Below, one piece after another: positions 17,654 through 26,042 of a stretch of DNA of 64,000 bases. A program made the position numbers and the translations under genes. This DNA comes from JADJYF01 sp050186725. Its GTDB lineage: Bacteria; Pseudomonadota; Gammaproteobacteria; Ga0077536. Below the pieces are notes generated by a model. That model ran no database searches. It worked only from the letters and a program-made list of their open reading frames with translations, and was not told where the DNA came from. The stretch spans positions 1 to 64,000 of the forward strand of contig JBFWYG010000009.1 in assembly GCA_050186725.1 (NCBI GenBank), read 5' to 3'. How positions within the stretch are numbered: position 1 is the stretch's first letter; each line of letters opens with the position of its first letter.

Positions 17654-18946
17654 GTGGGCAAGTCAGTCGTCGTAATCGGCTCCCAGTGGGGAGACGAAGG
17701 CAAGGGCAAGGTGGTGGACATGCTCACCGACCGCTGCGAGGCGGTGGTGCGTTTCCAGGGCGGCCACAACGCCGGCCACACCGTGGTGATCGACGGCGAG
17801 AAGACCGTCCTGCATCTCATTCCCTCGGGCATTCTCCACGATGGTGTCGCCTGCCTGATCGGCAACGGCGTGGTGCTGTCGCCGGAAGCCTTCATGGAAG
17901 AGATCAGCATGCTCGAGGCGCGTGGTGTGCCGGCGCGCGAGCGGCTGGTGGTGAGCCCCGCCTGCCCGTTGATCCTGCCCTACCACGTGGCGCTCGATCA
18001 GGCGCGCGAGAAAGCGCGTGGCGCCGCCGCCATCGGCACCACCGGCCGCGGCATCGGTCCGGCCTACGAGGACAAGGTCGCGCGCCGCGCGCTCCGCGTC
18101 GGCGACCTGCTGGCGCGCGAGCGCTTCGCCGCCAAGCTCGGCGAGGTGCTCGACTATCACAACTTCGTGCTGGCGAACTACTACAAGGTCGAGGTGCTCG
18201 ACTTCCAGCGCATCTTGGACGAATCCATGCGCCACGCCGAGATCCTCGGGCCGATGGTCGGTGACGTCACCGAGATCCTCGCCCAGTACCGCGCGAAGAG
18301 CGCGAACCTGCTGTTCGAGGGCGCGCAGGGCACCCTGCTCGACATCGACCACGGCACCTACCCCTTCGTCACCTCGTCGAACACCACGGCCGGCTTCGCC
18401 GCCAGCGGCACCGGCGTCGGGCCGCGCACCTTCGACTACGTGCTCGGGATCACCAAGGCCTACACCACGCGCGTCGGCTCGGGGCCGTTCCCGACCGAAC
18501 TCTTCGACGAGACCGGCGAGCATCTGGTCACCAAGGGCCACGAGTTCGGCGCCACCACCGGCCGCCGGCGGCGCTGCGGCTGGTTCGACGCGGTCGCGCT
18601 GCGCCGCGCGCAGCAACTGAACAGCATCTCCGGCCTGTGCATGACCAAGCTCGACGTGCTCGACGGCATCGACGAGATTCGCATCTGCGTGGGTTACGAG
18701 ACCGCCCACGGCGTGTCGCTGTCGGTGCCGACCGGCGCCGAGGCCATGGCGGAGGTGCGGCCGGTGTACGAGAACCTGCCGGGCTGGAGCGAGTCCACCG
18801 TCGGCATTCGACACTGGGATGATCTGCCCGCCAACGCGCGCGCGTATCTCGAACGCATCGCCGCCATCGCCGGCACGCCGATAGACATCATTTCCACCGG
18901 GCCGGATCGCGCCGATACCATCGTGCTGCGCCACCCCTTCGAGTAG
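17654..18946 (+). CDS. purA: Adenylosuccinate synthetase
   Basis: Joins IMP and aspartate using GTP to form adenylosuccinate, the committed step to AMP. It has 430 residues (E. coli 432). The P-loop GDEGKGK with its catalytic Asp and the GHNAGHT catalytic His loop lie within the first 45 residues; TTGRGIGPAYEDKVARR, GAQGTLLDIDHGTYP and TGRRRRCGWFDAVALRR follow. I chose GTG 17654 (VGKSVVVIGSQWGDEG) because it matches family starts. An in-frame TTG at 17630 overlapping the hisZ stop would add eight unconserved residues. Confidence 0.96.
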   Translation: MGKSVVVIGSQWGDEGKGKVVDMLTDRCEAVVRFQGGHNAGHTVVIDGEKTVLHLIPSGILHDGVACLIGNGVVLSPEAFMEEISMLEARGVPARERLVVSPACPLILPYHVALDQAREKARGAAAIGTTGRGIGPAYEDKVARRALRVGDLLARERFAAKLGEVLDYHNFVLANYYKVEVLDFQRILDESMRHAEILGPMVGDVTEILAQYRAKSANLLFEGAQGTLLDIDHGTYPFVTSSNTTAGFAASGTGVGPRTFDYVLGITKAYTTRVGSGPFPTELFDETGEHLVTKGHEFGATTGRRRRCGWFDAVALRRAQQLNSISGLCMTKLDVLDGIDEIRICVGYETAHGVSLSVPTGAEAMAEVRPVYENLPGWSESTVGIRHWDDLPANARAYLERIAAIAGTPIDIISTGPDRADTIVLRHPFE

Positions 18947-18975
18947 CGCGCGCCTCGCCGCGCGAGGAGAGCAGC

Positions 18976-19554
18976 ATGAGTTCGAGTCCCATCGCGCAAC
19001 TGGCGGCGTGGCTCAAGGAGGCCGAGGCGCGCGAGCCGTCGGAACCGGCGGCGATGTCGGTCGCGACCGTCGACGAACACGGCCAGCCTTCCCTGCGCAT
19101 GGTGCTGCTGCGTGGACTCGACGAGCGCGGGCTGGTGTTCTACACCAACCTCGGCAGTCGCAAGGCGGCCGACCTGCGCGCCAATCCGCGCGTCGCCTGC
19201 TGCCTGCACTGGAAGTCGCTCGCGCGCCAGGTGCGCGTCGAGGGACGCGCGGAACTCGTCAGCGACGCCGAGGCCGACGCCTATTTCGCCAGTCGCCCGC
19301 GCGACTCGCAGATCGGCGCCTGGGCGTCCAAGCAGTCCCAGCCGCTGGCCGGTCGCTTCGATCTCGAGAAGCGCGTCGCGCGCTACGCCGCGACCTACCT
19401 GGTCGGCGCCGTCCCGCGGCCGCCGTTCTGGTCGGGCTACCGCGTCGTGCCGAGCCGCGTCGAGTTCTGGGAAGAAGGCCACTTCCGCCTGCACGAGCGC
19501 ACCAACTGGGTGTTGGCCGACGGCGCGTGGAGCAGCCACAAGCTGTTTCCGTGA
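18976..19554 (+). CDS. pdxH: Pyridoxamine 5'-phosphate oxidase family protein (PdxH)
   Basis: FMN-dependent oxidase that makes pyridoxal 5'-phosphate from PNP or PMP. It has 192 residues, slightly short for PdxH (about 210). The core is clear: SLRMVLLRGLDERGLVFYTN (FMN and PLP contacts), SRKAADLRANPRVACCLHW, the SRPRDSQIGAWASKQS motif and FWSGYRVVPSRVEFW. The C-terminal family block usually reads RLxP; here the end is WSSHKLFP, a mild departure. A good Shine-Dalgarno (GAGGAGAG) precedes ATG 18976. It is the last gene of the long plus-strand housekeeping block. Confidence 0.92.
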   Translation: MSSSPIAQLAAWLKEAEAREPSEPAAMSVATVDEHGQPSLRMVLLRGLDERGLVFYTNLGSRKAADLRANPRVACCLHWKSLARQVRVEGRAELVSDAEADAYFASRPRDSQIGAWASKQSQPLAGRFDLEKRVARYAATYLVGAVPRPPFWSGYRVVPSRVEFWEEGHFRLHERTNWVLADGAWSSHKLFP

Positions 19555-19572
19555 GGCACACGGGGCCTGGCC

Positions 19573-19642
19573 TGTAGGGCGGGTTTCAACCCGCCATTCA
19601 TTCCAGAGCCGCCCTGCCTGGCCGATTGAAATCGGCCCTACA
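19573..19642. repeat. Inverted pair of family A REP-like hairpins
   Basis: Forward copy TGTAGG...GGCGGGTTTCAACCCGCC at 19573-19595 and reverse copy GGCCGATTGAAATCGGCC...CCTACA at 19620-19642, separated by 24 nt. They sit between the convergent pdxH and transglycosylase genes. The two copies have different stems but the same loop and head, as in a BIME-like arrangement. Confidence 0.85.
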
Positions 19643-19657
19643 CGGGCGGCATCGGAT

Positions 19658-19685
19658 GGGACAGGCCCCGCACGGGGTCTGTCCC
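19658..19685. repeat. Family C palindrome
   Basis: 28-bp near-perfect palindrome with outer arms GGGACAGGCC and GGTCTGTCCC around CCGCACGG. One arm base departs from the other copies and leaves a G-U wobble. It lies in the convergent spacer between pdxH and the transglycosylase gene and could also serve as a bidirectional terminator, though no T tract follows. Confidence 0.8.
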
Positions 19686-19696
19686 TTCGCAGCGCC

Positions 19697-21523
19697 TCAC
19701 TGCACGTAACAGCTCTTCACCGCCTGCGCGCCCTGCGTGCGCATCGCCTGGTATTTCACCCAGAACGCCTGGTCGATGGCGCGCAGCGACTTCGGCGTCT
19801 TCGCCTCGCGGTAGCGCCGCAGATGCGCGGGGCCGCCGTTGTACACCGCGTAGGTCGCGCGGGCGAGGCTGTGCGGATCGCCTGTCGCCTTGTCCTCGCG
19901 CTTGGCGACCGCGAAGTCCACCAGGTAGTGCACCAGGATCTCGTTGCCGGCGCGCGCGTTGTAGTCGATGTCGGAGGCCAGCTTGCGCAGGTCGTACACC
20001 CCGCGCCACACGTGCTGGTTGATCTGCATGAGGCCGATGGAGCCCGCCGAGGAGCGCAGCGGCTCGAGCCGCCCGCCCTCGGCCACGTACTGCCGCCAGC
20101 ACGTCTCCTGCCACGCAGTCGCGCGCAGCAGCAGGCGGTGGATCTCGCGATGGGCGGCGGCCACCTTGCCGCGCTGCTGTTCGTCGTGGGCCACCGTCTC
20201 CAGCAGCGTGTCGAGCGCGTCCAAGTAGGCGTCCAACTCGCCGGCGCGCGGTACCCAGGCGTTCAGCTTCTGGAGTTCGCGGCGCTCGAGGCGCGTCGGC
20301 GCGGCGGCCTCGGCCGACGCCAGGAGCCAATCGGTCCAGCGTGCCGTGGTGGGCGGCGCCGTACTTTCCAGAGGCAGTTCCGGTGGCAGGCCCAGCAATT
20401 CGCGCAGTTCGGGGTCGACGCCCTCGTCGTACTCCAACGCCGCGTCCTCCACGCTCGGCAGCAGCAGGCGCGCGAGCTGGCGGAGCGTGCGGCTGTCGAT
20501 GCTCACGCCGAAGTTCGTGCCCGCCTGGTCCAGCGCGCGCAGCGCGTCGCCGGCGTTGATGAAGGCCAGGTAGCGCAGCGCGTCTTCGCTTGGCCGCGAC
20601 TGCGCGCTTTCCGCAAGCAGCGGCGCGAGCCGCGTCCAGGTGCGCACGAACAGCACGCGGACCGGATCGGCGGCGAGTTGCTCCGTGCTCAAGGCATCAC
20701 GCAACTCGTAGCGCGCCTCGACCAGCGAGTCGAGCAGCGCCGCGCGCAGCGCGGGCGAAGCGTTCGCGGCGATCGCCTTCACCAGCCAGGTGGCGAACGC
20801 ATCCCAGGCCTGCCACTGCCGATCCCAGGCGAGCATCTCGGCCGCGTCGAGCGGAGCGTGGGGCAGCGGCGGCAGCGCCGCGGGCGCGACCTCGGGCAGG
20901 TCCAGCGCGAGCGTCGCCACCAGACCTTCAGGTCGACCCTCGGCGCGCGCCAGCCGCAGCGTGCCGGCCGCGGCCTCGGCGAAAGTCGGCGCGCTGGCGA
21001 GCGCCTGCACGATGAGTTCGCGGCTCGAGCCGAGCATCGGTTCGAGTTCGACGGTGAAGCTCTCCAGGCGCGGCTGCACCGCCTGCTTGACCCAGTCCCA
21101 CAGCACTCCGGGCACGCTGCTGCGCGCGCCGTCGGCGGCCAGCAGATCGGAATCGGCGACGCGAAAGGCGATGGCGGTGACCGTGTTGCCGATGTAGGTC
21201 TCCTCGCGCAGTTCCACCGTGCCGCGCCAGGTGAAGGGCAGCAGGCAGGTCGCGCCCGGCCCGGGTGTACCGCCACGCGCCTCGACTGCGAGTCGCACGC
21301 GCAGCCCGCCGCGGGGGTGGGCGTCGACCTTGGGCGCGGCGAGTTGCAGAACGTTGCAGCCGCTCGCGTCGCGGAGCGCGACCAGTGATTGCGCGGGCCC
21401 GGTGAAGATCCGTTCCGCGAGCTGGCGCTGGATCAGCACGTAGGGCAGGGTCACCGGCACCTCGAGTGGCGCGCCGACGCTGGCGCCGCTGACGAGCGCG
21501 AGCGCCAGCAAGAGCGCTCTCAC
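19697..21523 (-). CDS. Lytic transglycosylase (SLT domain) with large N-terminal region
   Basis: 608-residue exported protein. The signal peptide is ALLLALALVSGASVGA (about 3-18). Residues up to about 480 are helical and of no family I recognise. The C-terminal soluble lytic transglycosylase domain has the catalytic Glu in ATAWQETCWRQYV, then GSIGLMQINQHVWRG and YAVYNGGPAHLRRYR. Such enzymes cut muramyl-GlcNAc bonds in peptidoglycan to give 1,6-anhydro ends. The GTG start at 21523 overlaps the napH stop by 4 nt (GTGA), so translation is coupled to napGH, an unusual pairing. Confidence 0.88.
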   Translation of the reverse strand: MRALLLALALVSGASVGAPLEVPVTLPYVLIQRQLAERIFTGPAQSLVALRDASGCNVLQLAAPKVDAHPRGGLRVRLAVEARGGTPGPGATCLLPFTWRGTVELREETYIGNTVTAIAFRVADSDLLAADGARSSVPGVLWDWVKQAVQPRLESFTVELEPMLGSSRELIVQALASAPTFAEAAAGTLRLARAEGRPEGLVATLALDLPEVAPAALPPLPHAPLDAAEMLAWDRQWQAWDAFATWLVKAIAANASPALRAALLDSLVEARYELRDALSTEQLAADPVRVLFVRTWTRLAPLLAESAQSRPSEDALRYLAFINAGDALRALDQAGTNFGVSIDSRTLRQLARLLLPSVEDAALEYDEGVDPELRELLGLPPELPLESTAPPTTARWTDWLLASAEAAAPTRLERRELQKLNAWVPRAGELDAYLDALDTLLETVAHDEQQRGKVAAAHREIHRLLLRATAWQETCWRQYVAEGGRLEPLRSSAGSIGLMQINQHVWRGVYDLRKLASDIDYNARAGNEILVHYLVDFAVAKREDKATGDPHSLARATYAVYNGGPAHLRRYREAKTPKSLRAIDQAFWVKYQAMRTQGAQAVKSCYVQ

Positions 21524-22398
21524 GATGACTCGCGCGCCGCCGCGCGCCGGTCGCCGTCGTAGGTGGGACGCAGCGTGTAGCGGAACACGTCGTCGGCGCA
21601 CACGTCGATGCAACGGCCACAGTTGGTGCAGTCGCCGGACAGCACGAGACGCGTCTGCGACCCCGTGCCGCGCAGCGCGGGCGTGATCACCTGCGGCTCG
21701 GGACACACCGCGAAGCAGTCGCCGCAGTCGCTGCAGTCCTCACGCCGGTCGGCCGCCACGCGCACCGCCGACACGCGCCCCACCAGGCCATAGAACGCGC
21801 CGACCGGGCACAGGTGGCCGCACCAGCCGCGCCGGCTGACCAGGAGGTCGAACAGGAATACCGCCAGCACCACCGCCCAGGCGGCGCCCAGGCCGAACAC
21901 CAGCGCGCGTTGCACCATGGTCACCGGGTTGACCAGTTCCCACACGATGCCGCCGGTCGCCGCCGAGGCCGCCAGCGACATGGCCAGCAGCCACAGGCGC
22001 AGCGCGCGCTGCGGTCGCCAGCCGGGCGGAATGCCGAGTCGCTCACGACACCAGTGCGCGGCATCGGTGATGACGTTCACCGGGCATACCCAGGAACAAT
22101 AGGCGCGACCGCCGACCAGCGCGTAGAAGGTCAGCACCAGCGCGACGCCGAGCAAGGCGGTGCGCGTGATGTGGCCGGTGGCGAGCAGCGACTGCAGCGC
22201 GATGTAGGGATCCTGCAGTGGGATCACGTCGAACCACAGGCTCGCGGCGAGATTGCCCTTCACCCACCACACGCCGACCCAGGGACCGAGCAGGAACAGG
22301 GCCAGCAGGCCACACTGGCTCGTGCGTCTGAGCAGCAGCCAGCGCTGGCGTTGCCAGAAGCGCCGCGCCACCGCGGGCGTGGTCGAGGCCGCCGTCAT
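21520..22398 (-). CDS. napH: NapH-type membrane ferredoxin (quinol dehydrogenase)
   Basis: Inner-membrane iron-sulfur protein that takes electrons from quinol and passes them with NapG to periplasmic acceptors. It has 292 residues. Four membrane helices (starting CGLLALFLLGPWVGVWW) are joined by loops with the cysteine motifs CSWVCPVN and CGHLCPVGAFYGLVGR. Two C-terminal 4Fe-4S clusters follow: CSDCGDCFAVCPEP and CTNCGRCIDVCADD. NosR- and CcoG-like proteins share this plan, but length and the adjacent napG favour NapH. It starts 10 nt after napG. Confidence 0.92.
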   Translation of the reverse strand: MTAASTTPAVARRFWQRQRWLLLRRTSQCGLLALFLLGPWVGVWWVKGNLAASLWFDVIPLQDPYIALQSLLATGHITRTALLGVALVLTFYALVGGRAYCSWVCPVNVITDAAHWCRERLGIPPGWRPQRALRLWLLAMSLAASAATGGIVWELVNPVTMVQRALVFGLGAAWAVVLAVFLFDLLVSRRGWCGHLCPVGAFYGLVGRVSAVRVAADRREDCSDCGDCFAVCPEPQVITPALRGTGSQTRLVLSGDCTNCGRCIDVCADDVFRYTLRPTYDGDRRAAARESS

Positions 22399-22408
22399 GG
22401 CGCGGCGC

Positions 22409-23080
22409 TCAGGCGGGCCCGAGGCCGAGATCGTGACGCACGAGCGCGCGCGGCAGCACCTTGATGGACGCCTCTGCCGTCACGCAGTCCTTCTCGCACT
22501 TGCCGCAGCCGGTGCACTTGTCGCGATGCACGGTGGGCTCGAAGAAGACGCGCGTGCCGTCGCGCTTCATTTCCATGGTGATCGCCTCGTCCTTGATCGG
22601 ACAGGCGAGGTAGCAGGCCTGGCAGTGGGCGACGCTGTTGATGCTGTAGCAGGTGTCGGTGCCGACCACCACCGCCACGCCCATGTCGGCGTCCCGGATG
22701 TCGGTCAGGGACTTGGACAGCGCGGTGGTCGGACAGGCGGCGACGCAGGGAATGTCCTCGCACATGTAGCAGGGCACGTCGCGCGCGACGAAGTAGGGCG
22801 TGCCGGTCGCGAGCGACGCGCCGAGCGGCGCGAGCTTCAGCGTGTCGTAGGGGCAGTCGCGCACGCACAGCCCGCAGCGGATGCAGGCCCCCAGGAACTC
22901 GTCTTCCGGCAGTGCGCCGGGCGGGCGCAATGCACCCACCGGCCGCGACTCCGCCTGCTCGCCATAACCGGCGAGCAGCATGCCGACCAGGCCGGCCGCG
23001 CCCGCGGCCTGCGCGCCACGCACGAGAAAGCGCCGGCGGTCGGCGGAGGCAATTGGCGGATGGTCTTTGTGGTTGCTCAT
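22409..23080 (-). CDS. napG: NapG-type periplasmic ferredoxin
   Basis: Periplasmic electron-transfer protein with four 4Fe-4S clusters, partner of NapH. It has 223 residues. A twin-arginine type leader (DRRRFLVRGAQAAGAAGLVG, about 14-33) precedes cysteine groups CIRCGLCVRDCP, CYMCEDIPCVAACP, CQACYLACP and CTGCGKCEKDC. The fold and spacing match NapG/MauM proteins. The napA/napB reductase genes, napF and napD are not next to it in this window, so the electron acceptor is unknown. Confidence 0.92.
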   Translation of the reverse strand: MSNHKDHPPIASADRRRFLVRGAQAAGAAGLVGMLLAGYGEQAESRPVGALRPPGALPEDEFLGACIRCGLCVRDCPYDTLKLAPLGASLATGTPYFVARDVPCYMCEDIPCVAACPTTALSKSLTDIRDADMGVAVVVGTDTCYSINSVAHCQACYLACPIKDEAITMEMKRDGTRVFFEPTVHRDKCTGCGKCEKDCVTAEASIKVLPRALVRHDLGLGPA

Positions 23081-23163
23081 CGGCGTCGCGCCCGCGAGGA
23101 AAAGGGCGGGGCGCTCGCGGGTCTTGGCCTATGGTGCGCCAAGCGCCGGGCGCTGTCACCTCG

Positions 23164-23206
23164 CGGGGACAGACCACGGTTTCGCGGAAACCGTGGTCTG
23201 TCCCCG
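23164..23206. repeat. Family B hairpin (perfect)
   Basis: 43 bp: left arm CGGGGACAGACCACGGTTTC, loop GCG, right arm its exact reverse complement. The 20-bp stem has no mismatch. It lies in the divergent spacer between napG and the Lrp-type gene. Confidence 0.9.
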
Positions 23207-23226
23207 TTTACTCGGACCGCGGGCTC

Positions 23227-23240
23227 GTGACCCGGGTCAC
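23227..23240. promoter_or_regulatory. Perfect 14-bp palindrome, possible operator
   Basis: GTGACCCGGGTCAC between the divergent napG and Lrp-type genes. A dimeric regulator could bind it to control either side. It does not match the FNR or NarL sites I know. It is a pattern only, in GC-rich DNA where short palindromes arise easily. Confidence 0.3.
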
Positions 23241-23369
23241 TCGAGCGTCGCTCGTGGCGGCCGTCGAGGGTGGTCCGTGGACGACCTGCGGCGCCGTCCA
23301 TGGAGAGGCATTCTAGGCGCTCGACCGCGCGCTTTTGTTCTAATCTTTACCCTGAAATCGGCATTAAGG

Positions 23370-23383
23370 GGAACGAACGTTCC
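23370..23383. promoter_or_regulatory. Inverted repeat upstream of the Lrp/AsnC-type gene
   Basis: GGAACG-AA-CGTTCC, ending 13 nt before the ATG of the regulator gene. Lrp/AsnC proteins commonly control their own genes through nearby dyads, so this is a candidate autoregulatory site. It also overlaps the region where the transcript leader should lie. Confidence 0.35.
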
Positions 23384-23396
23384 AACAGGACGGACG

Positions 23397-23903
23397 ATGG
23401 CAGACCACGATAACTACGATCTGAAGATCATGGCCGAACTGCAGCGCGACGGCCTGCTGTCGCTCGAGGCGCTCGCCGAGCGCGTCGGCTTGAGCAAGAC
23501 GCCCTGTTGGCGACGCGTGGCGCGCCTGCGCGAGAGCGGCGCCATCGGCGCCACGGTGGCGCTGCTCGACCCCAAGGCGCTCGGCCTCGAGACCATCGTC
23601 TTCGTGCACGTGAAGGTGGAGAAACACGACTCCGATCTCTTCAAGCGCGTCGACCGCGCGCTGCGCGAACTGCCGGAGGTGATGGAGGCCTATCTCATGA
23701 TGGGCGACGCCGACTACGTGCTGCGCGTCGCGGTGCCGAACGTCGCCGAGTTCGAGCGCTTCATGACCGACAAGCTGCATCGCATCGCCGGCATCAAGGA
23801 GACCAAGTCGAGCCCGGCGCTGCGCCAGGTGAAGTACACCACCGAACTACCGCTGCGCCCGCGGCTGAGCGAAGAGCGGGCGACGCGCAAGCGGGGGAGA
23901 TAG
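23397..23903 (+). CDS. Lrp/AsnC family transcriptional regulator
   Basis: Feast/famine DNA-binding protein of 168 residues. The N-terminal winged helix-turn-helix reads DLKIMAELQRDGLLSLEALAERVGLS followed by KTPCWRRVARLRESGAI; the latter resembles the recognition helix of Lrp proper (SPTPCLERVKRLE). The C-terminal RAM (AsnC) ligand-binding domain follows (about 70-150), with VMEAYLMMGDADYVLRVAVPN. Amino acids are the usual ligands. ATG 23397 is preceded by AGGA at 6 nt. It is divergent from napG and followed by a family B hairpin. The target genes are unknown; ald or the amino-acid genes here are possible. Confidence 0.94.
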   Translation: MADHDNYDLKIMAELQRDGLLSLEALAERVGLSKTPCWRRVARLRESGAIGATVALLDPKALGLETIVFVHVKVEKHDSDLFKRVDRALRELPEVMEAYLMMGDADYVLRVAVPNVAEFERFMTDKLHRIAGIKETKSSPALRQVKYTTELPLRPRLSEERATRKRGR

Positions 23904-23925
23904 CGGCAACGGTCGCCAGCAGAAA

Positions 23926-23968
23926 CGGGGACAGGCCACGGTTTCGCAGAAATCGTGGCCTGTCCCCG
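23926..23968. repeat. Family B hairpin (variant with compensatory change)
   Basis: 43 bp with the same layout as the copy at 23164. In the left arm GACAGACC has become GACAGGCC, and in the right arm GGTCTGTC has become GGCCTGTC, so pairing is kept. One G-U wobble is present near the loop. It lies in the convergent spacer after the Lrp-type gene. Confidence 0.9.
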
Positions 23969-23981
23969 TTTGTCGCCCGCC

Positions 23982-24245
23982 TCAGCGCAGCTCCGGATGC
24001 GTGGCGACGAAATGCTTCAGCACATCCGTCAGCCGCGCCACCTGCGCGCTGTCGCCGCTGCCGGCGGCGTGCATGATGTCGTCGAGGATCATGCGCTTGA
24101 TCAGGCGATCGCCGTCGGGCGTCTCGACCAGGTAGGACGCCAGTTCGGCGGCGACGATGGGCGCGACGTGCTCGTGTTCGGCGATGGCGTCGATTTCTTC
24201 CGGGGTCAGGCGCAGGTACTCGATGCAGTCGCGTAGTGTGATCAT
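23982..24245 (-). CDS. Conserved hypothetical protein
   Basis: 87-residue, mostly helical, soluble protein without signal peptide or membrane segment. It begins MITLRDCIEYLRLTPEEIDA and contains HEHVAPIVAAELASYLVE. I do not assign a function. ATG 24245 is preferred over an in-frame ATG at 24293 because GGGAGAG lies just upstream of it. It is convergent with the Lrp-type gene and transcribed away from bdhA; a 176-nt spacer with no visible feature separates it from that gene. Confidence 0.72.
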   Translation of the reverse strand: MITLRDCIEYLRLTPEEIDAIAEHEHVAPIVAAELASYLVETPDGDRLIKRMILDDIMHAAGSGDSAQVARLTDVLKHFVATHPELR

Positions 24246-24421
24246 GCCGCTCTCCCACGGGTGGTGACACTCGCCCATCTTCTCGCCGGGCATGGCCCGT
24301 CGCCCTTGATCCGTGTCATTCTCCGGTCCGACGCCGCGCCACGCGGCGTGGAAGGCCGAGGGGAGCGGTCCGTGTCAGCGCCCGTGCGCGCGCTCGTTGC
24401 CCAAGCAGGAGGCCACCGCCC

Positions 24422-25207
24422 ATGATTCTCAAAGACCAAGTCGCCCTCGTCACCGGTTCCACCAGCGGCATCGGCCTCGGCATCGCCGAGGCGCTGGCCG
24501 GCGCCGGCGCCCACGTGGTGCTGAACGGCTTCGCCGACGAGGCGCTGGTCGGCGCCCTGAAGGATCGCCTCGGCGCCCTGGCCGGCACGCGCATCGAGTA
24601 CGACGGCGCCGACATGCGCGACGCGAGCGCGGTGCGCGCGATGGTGACCAATGCCGTGGCACGCCACGGGCGCCTCGACATCCTGGTCAACAATGCCGGC
24701 ATCCAGCACGTCGCCCCGGTCGAGGAGTTCCCGGTCGACAAGTGGGACGACATCATCGCCATCAACCTGTCCTCGGCGTTTCACGCCAGCGCCGCGGCGA
24801 TTCCGACGATGAAGACCCAGCGTGCCGGGCGCATCGTCATGATGGCCTCGGCCCACGCGCTGGCGGCCTCGCCGTTCAAGGCGGCCTACGTCGCCGCCAA
24901 GCACGGCATCGCCGGCCTGACCAAGACCATCGCGCTGGAGCTGGCCGAATTCGGCGTGACCTGCAACGCCATCTGCCCGGGTTACGTGCTGACGCCGCTG
25001 GTCGAGCGCCAGATCCCGGACACCGCCAAGGCCCGCGGCATCACCGAGGAAGAGGTCAAGCGTGACGTGCTGCTGGCCGCACAGCCGACCAAGGACTTCG
25101 TCTCCATCGCCCAGGTGGCGAGCCTCGCCCTGTACCTGTGCCGCCCGGAGGCCTCGCAGATCACCGGCACCACGCTCTCGATCGACGGCGGCTGGACCGC
25201 CAAGTGA
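24422..25207 (+). CDS. bdhA: 3-hydroxybutyrate dehydrogenase
   Basis: Short-chain dehydrogenase of 261 residues that interconverts D-3-hydroxybutyrate and acetoacetate with NAD, a step in polyhydroxybutyrate breakdown or ketone body use. The NAD-binding TGSTSGIG is at 11-18 and NNAG at 90-93; the catalytic triad is Ser143, Tyr156 and Lys160. HBDH-specific features are AYVAAKHGIAGLTKTIALE, the CNAICPGYVLTPLVERQI block and the C-terminal SIDGGWTAK. A good Shine-Dalgarno (AGGAGG) precedes the ATG. No PHB depolymerase or acetoacetate CoA-transferase is adjacent. Confidence 0.93.
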   Translation: MILKDQVALVTGSTSGIGLGIAEALAGAGAHVVLNGFADEALVGALKDRLGALAGTRIEYDGADMRDASAVRAMVTNAVARHGRLDILVNNAGIQHVAPVEEFPVDKWDDIIAINLSSAFHASAAAIPTMKTQRAGRIVMMASAHALAASPFKAAYVAAKHGIAGLTKTIALELAEFGVTCNAICPGYVLTPLVERQIPDTAKARGITEEEVKRDVLLAAQPTKDFVSIAQVASLALYLCRPEASQITGTTLSIDGGWTAK

Positions 25208-25466
25208 GGGCCGTGGCCGGCGCCCAGCCGGGCCGCGACCGGGGCGGGCAGGACAAACTGTCGAAGCCGTCGCGAGATTGCCGGGCAGGTCCGGTCGAGC
25301 GACGGCTCGCACGCCTTTATGGGCGGCCCGGTTTGGGGGCATACTTGTCATCGCCGGGACGCGTTCGCCCACCCGGCGTCCCCCTGGCACGCCGAGCCGC
25401 GAACGTGGCGGCCAGCCCGCCAGGCAGCGTGTCGATGGACACGAACTCGATGGTTATCGCGTGACG

Positions 25467-26006
25467 ATGAGTGTGAGCGACACAAGCGACGAAGCGCCCG
25501 CGGCGTCGGTATACCGGGATGACATCAAGGCCGCCAGCGCGGCCCTGCGCGCGATCATCGCCGAGACCGACGGCCCGATGCCGCCCAACTGGGTGGTGGC
25601 CTTCCTGTTACGTAACTGGCGGCGGCACCTGGTGCTGGTGCACCACGACAACGGCCCGGACAGCGCCGCCTGGGCGCGCGCGCTGGACTGCACGCGGCGC
25701 CTGCTGGCGAGCATCGTGCCGACCGAGTCGCCGGAGAAGCGCACGCAGCTCATCCGCGACCTGCCGCGGCTCGTGACCGACATCAAGATCGCCATCGACA
25801 AGGCGCAGGTCGACCCGCTCGAGCGCGATGGCTTCCTCGATCAGCTGAGCCAGCTGCACATGAGCCTGCTGAAGCTCGACAAGCTGCCCCATCGGCCGGC
25901 GCAGGACTTCTCCGACACCATCACCATGGACGTGCGCGATCCGAAGTACCGCGCGCTGCTGGACAGGCTCGACGGCGCCGACAGCGTCGAACACATCGAG
26001 ATGTGA
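25467..26006 (+). CDS. DUF1631-like protein, short stand-alone form
   Basis: 179-residue soluble protein. The segment MPPNWVVAFLLRNWRRHLVL, the later RRLLASIVPTESPEKRTQLI and the DGFLDQLSQLHMSLLKLDKL helix match my recollection of the C-terminal part of DUF1631 proteins (usually about 700 residues; function unknown). Here the domain stands alone. The frame is open for some distance upstream, but the residues there are Arg/Pro-rich and look non-coding. ATG 25467 or GTG 25461 are both possible starts. The 259-nt spacer before it holds no other feature I can name. Family assignment is from pattern memory. Confidence 0.6.
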   Translation: MSVSDTSDEAPAASVYRDDIKAASAALRAIIAETDGPMPPNWVVAFLLRNWRRHLVLVHHDNGPDSAAWARALDCTRRLLASIVPTESPEKRTQLIRDLPRLVTDIKIAIDKAQVDPLERDGFLDQLSQLHMSLLKLDKLPHRPAQDFSDTITMDVRDPKYRALLDRLDGADSVEHIEM

Positions 26007-26042
26007 CCCGCGGCCGGTGTGGGCCGGCCGTTCCCCGCAAGC

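Larger units (their letters stand above)
23081..23396. other. Divergent intergenic region napG / lrp-type regulator
   Basis: 316 nt with no credible gene. It contains a family B hairpin (23164-23206), a 14-bp perfect palindrome (23227-23240), a second short dyad CGAGCG-T-CGCTCG (23242-23254) and an inverted repeat just before the regulator gene (23370-23383). The bases just before the regulator gene are A/T-richer than the rest and probably hold its promoter. Confidence 0.6.

Noticed and set aside
25208..25466. A small gene or RNA between bdhA and the DUF1631-like gene
   Set aside because: Open frames there are Arg/Pro-rich, lack ribosome sites and show no conserved RNA motif or hairpin family.
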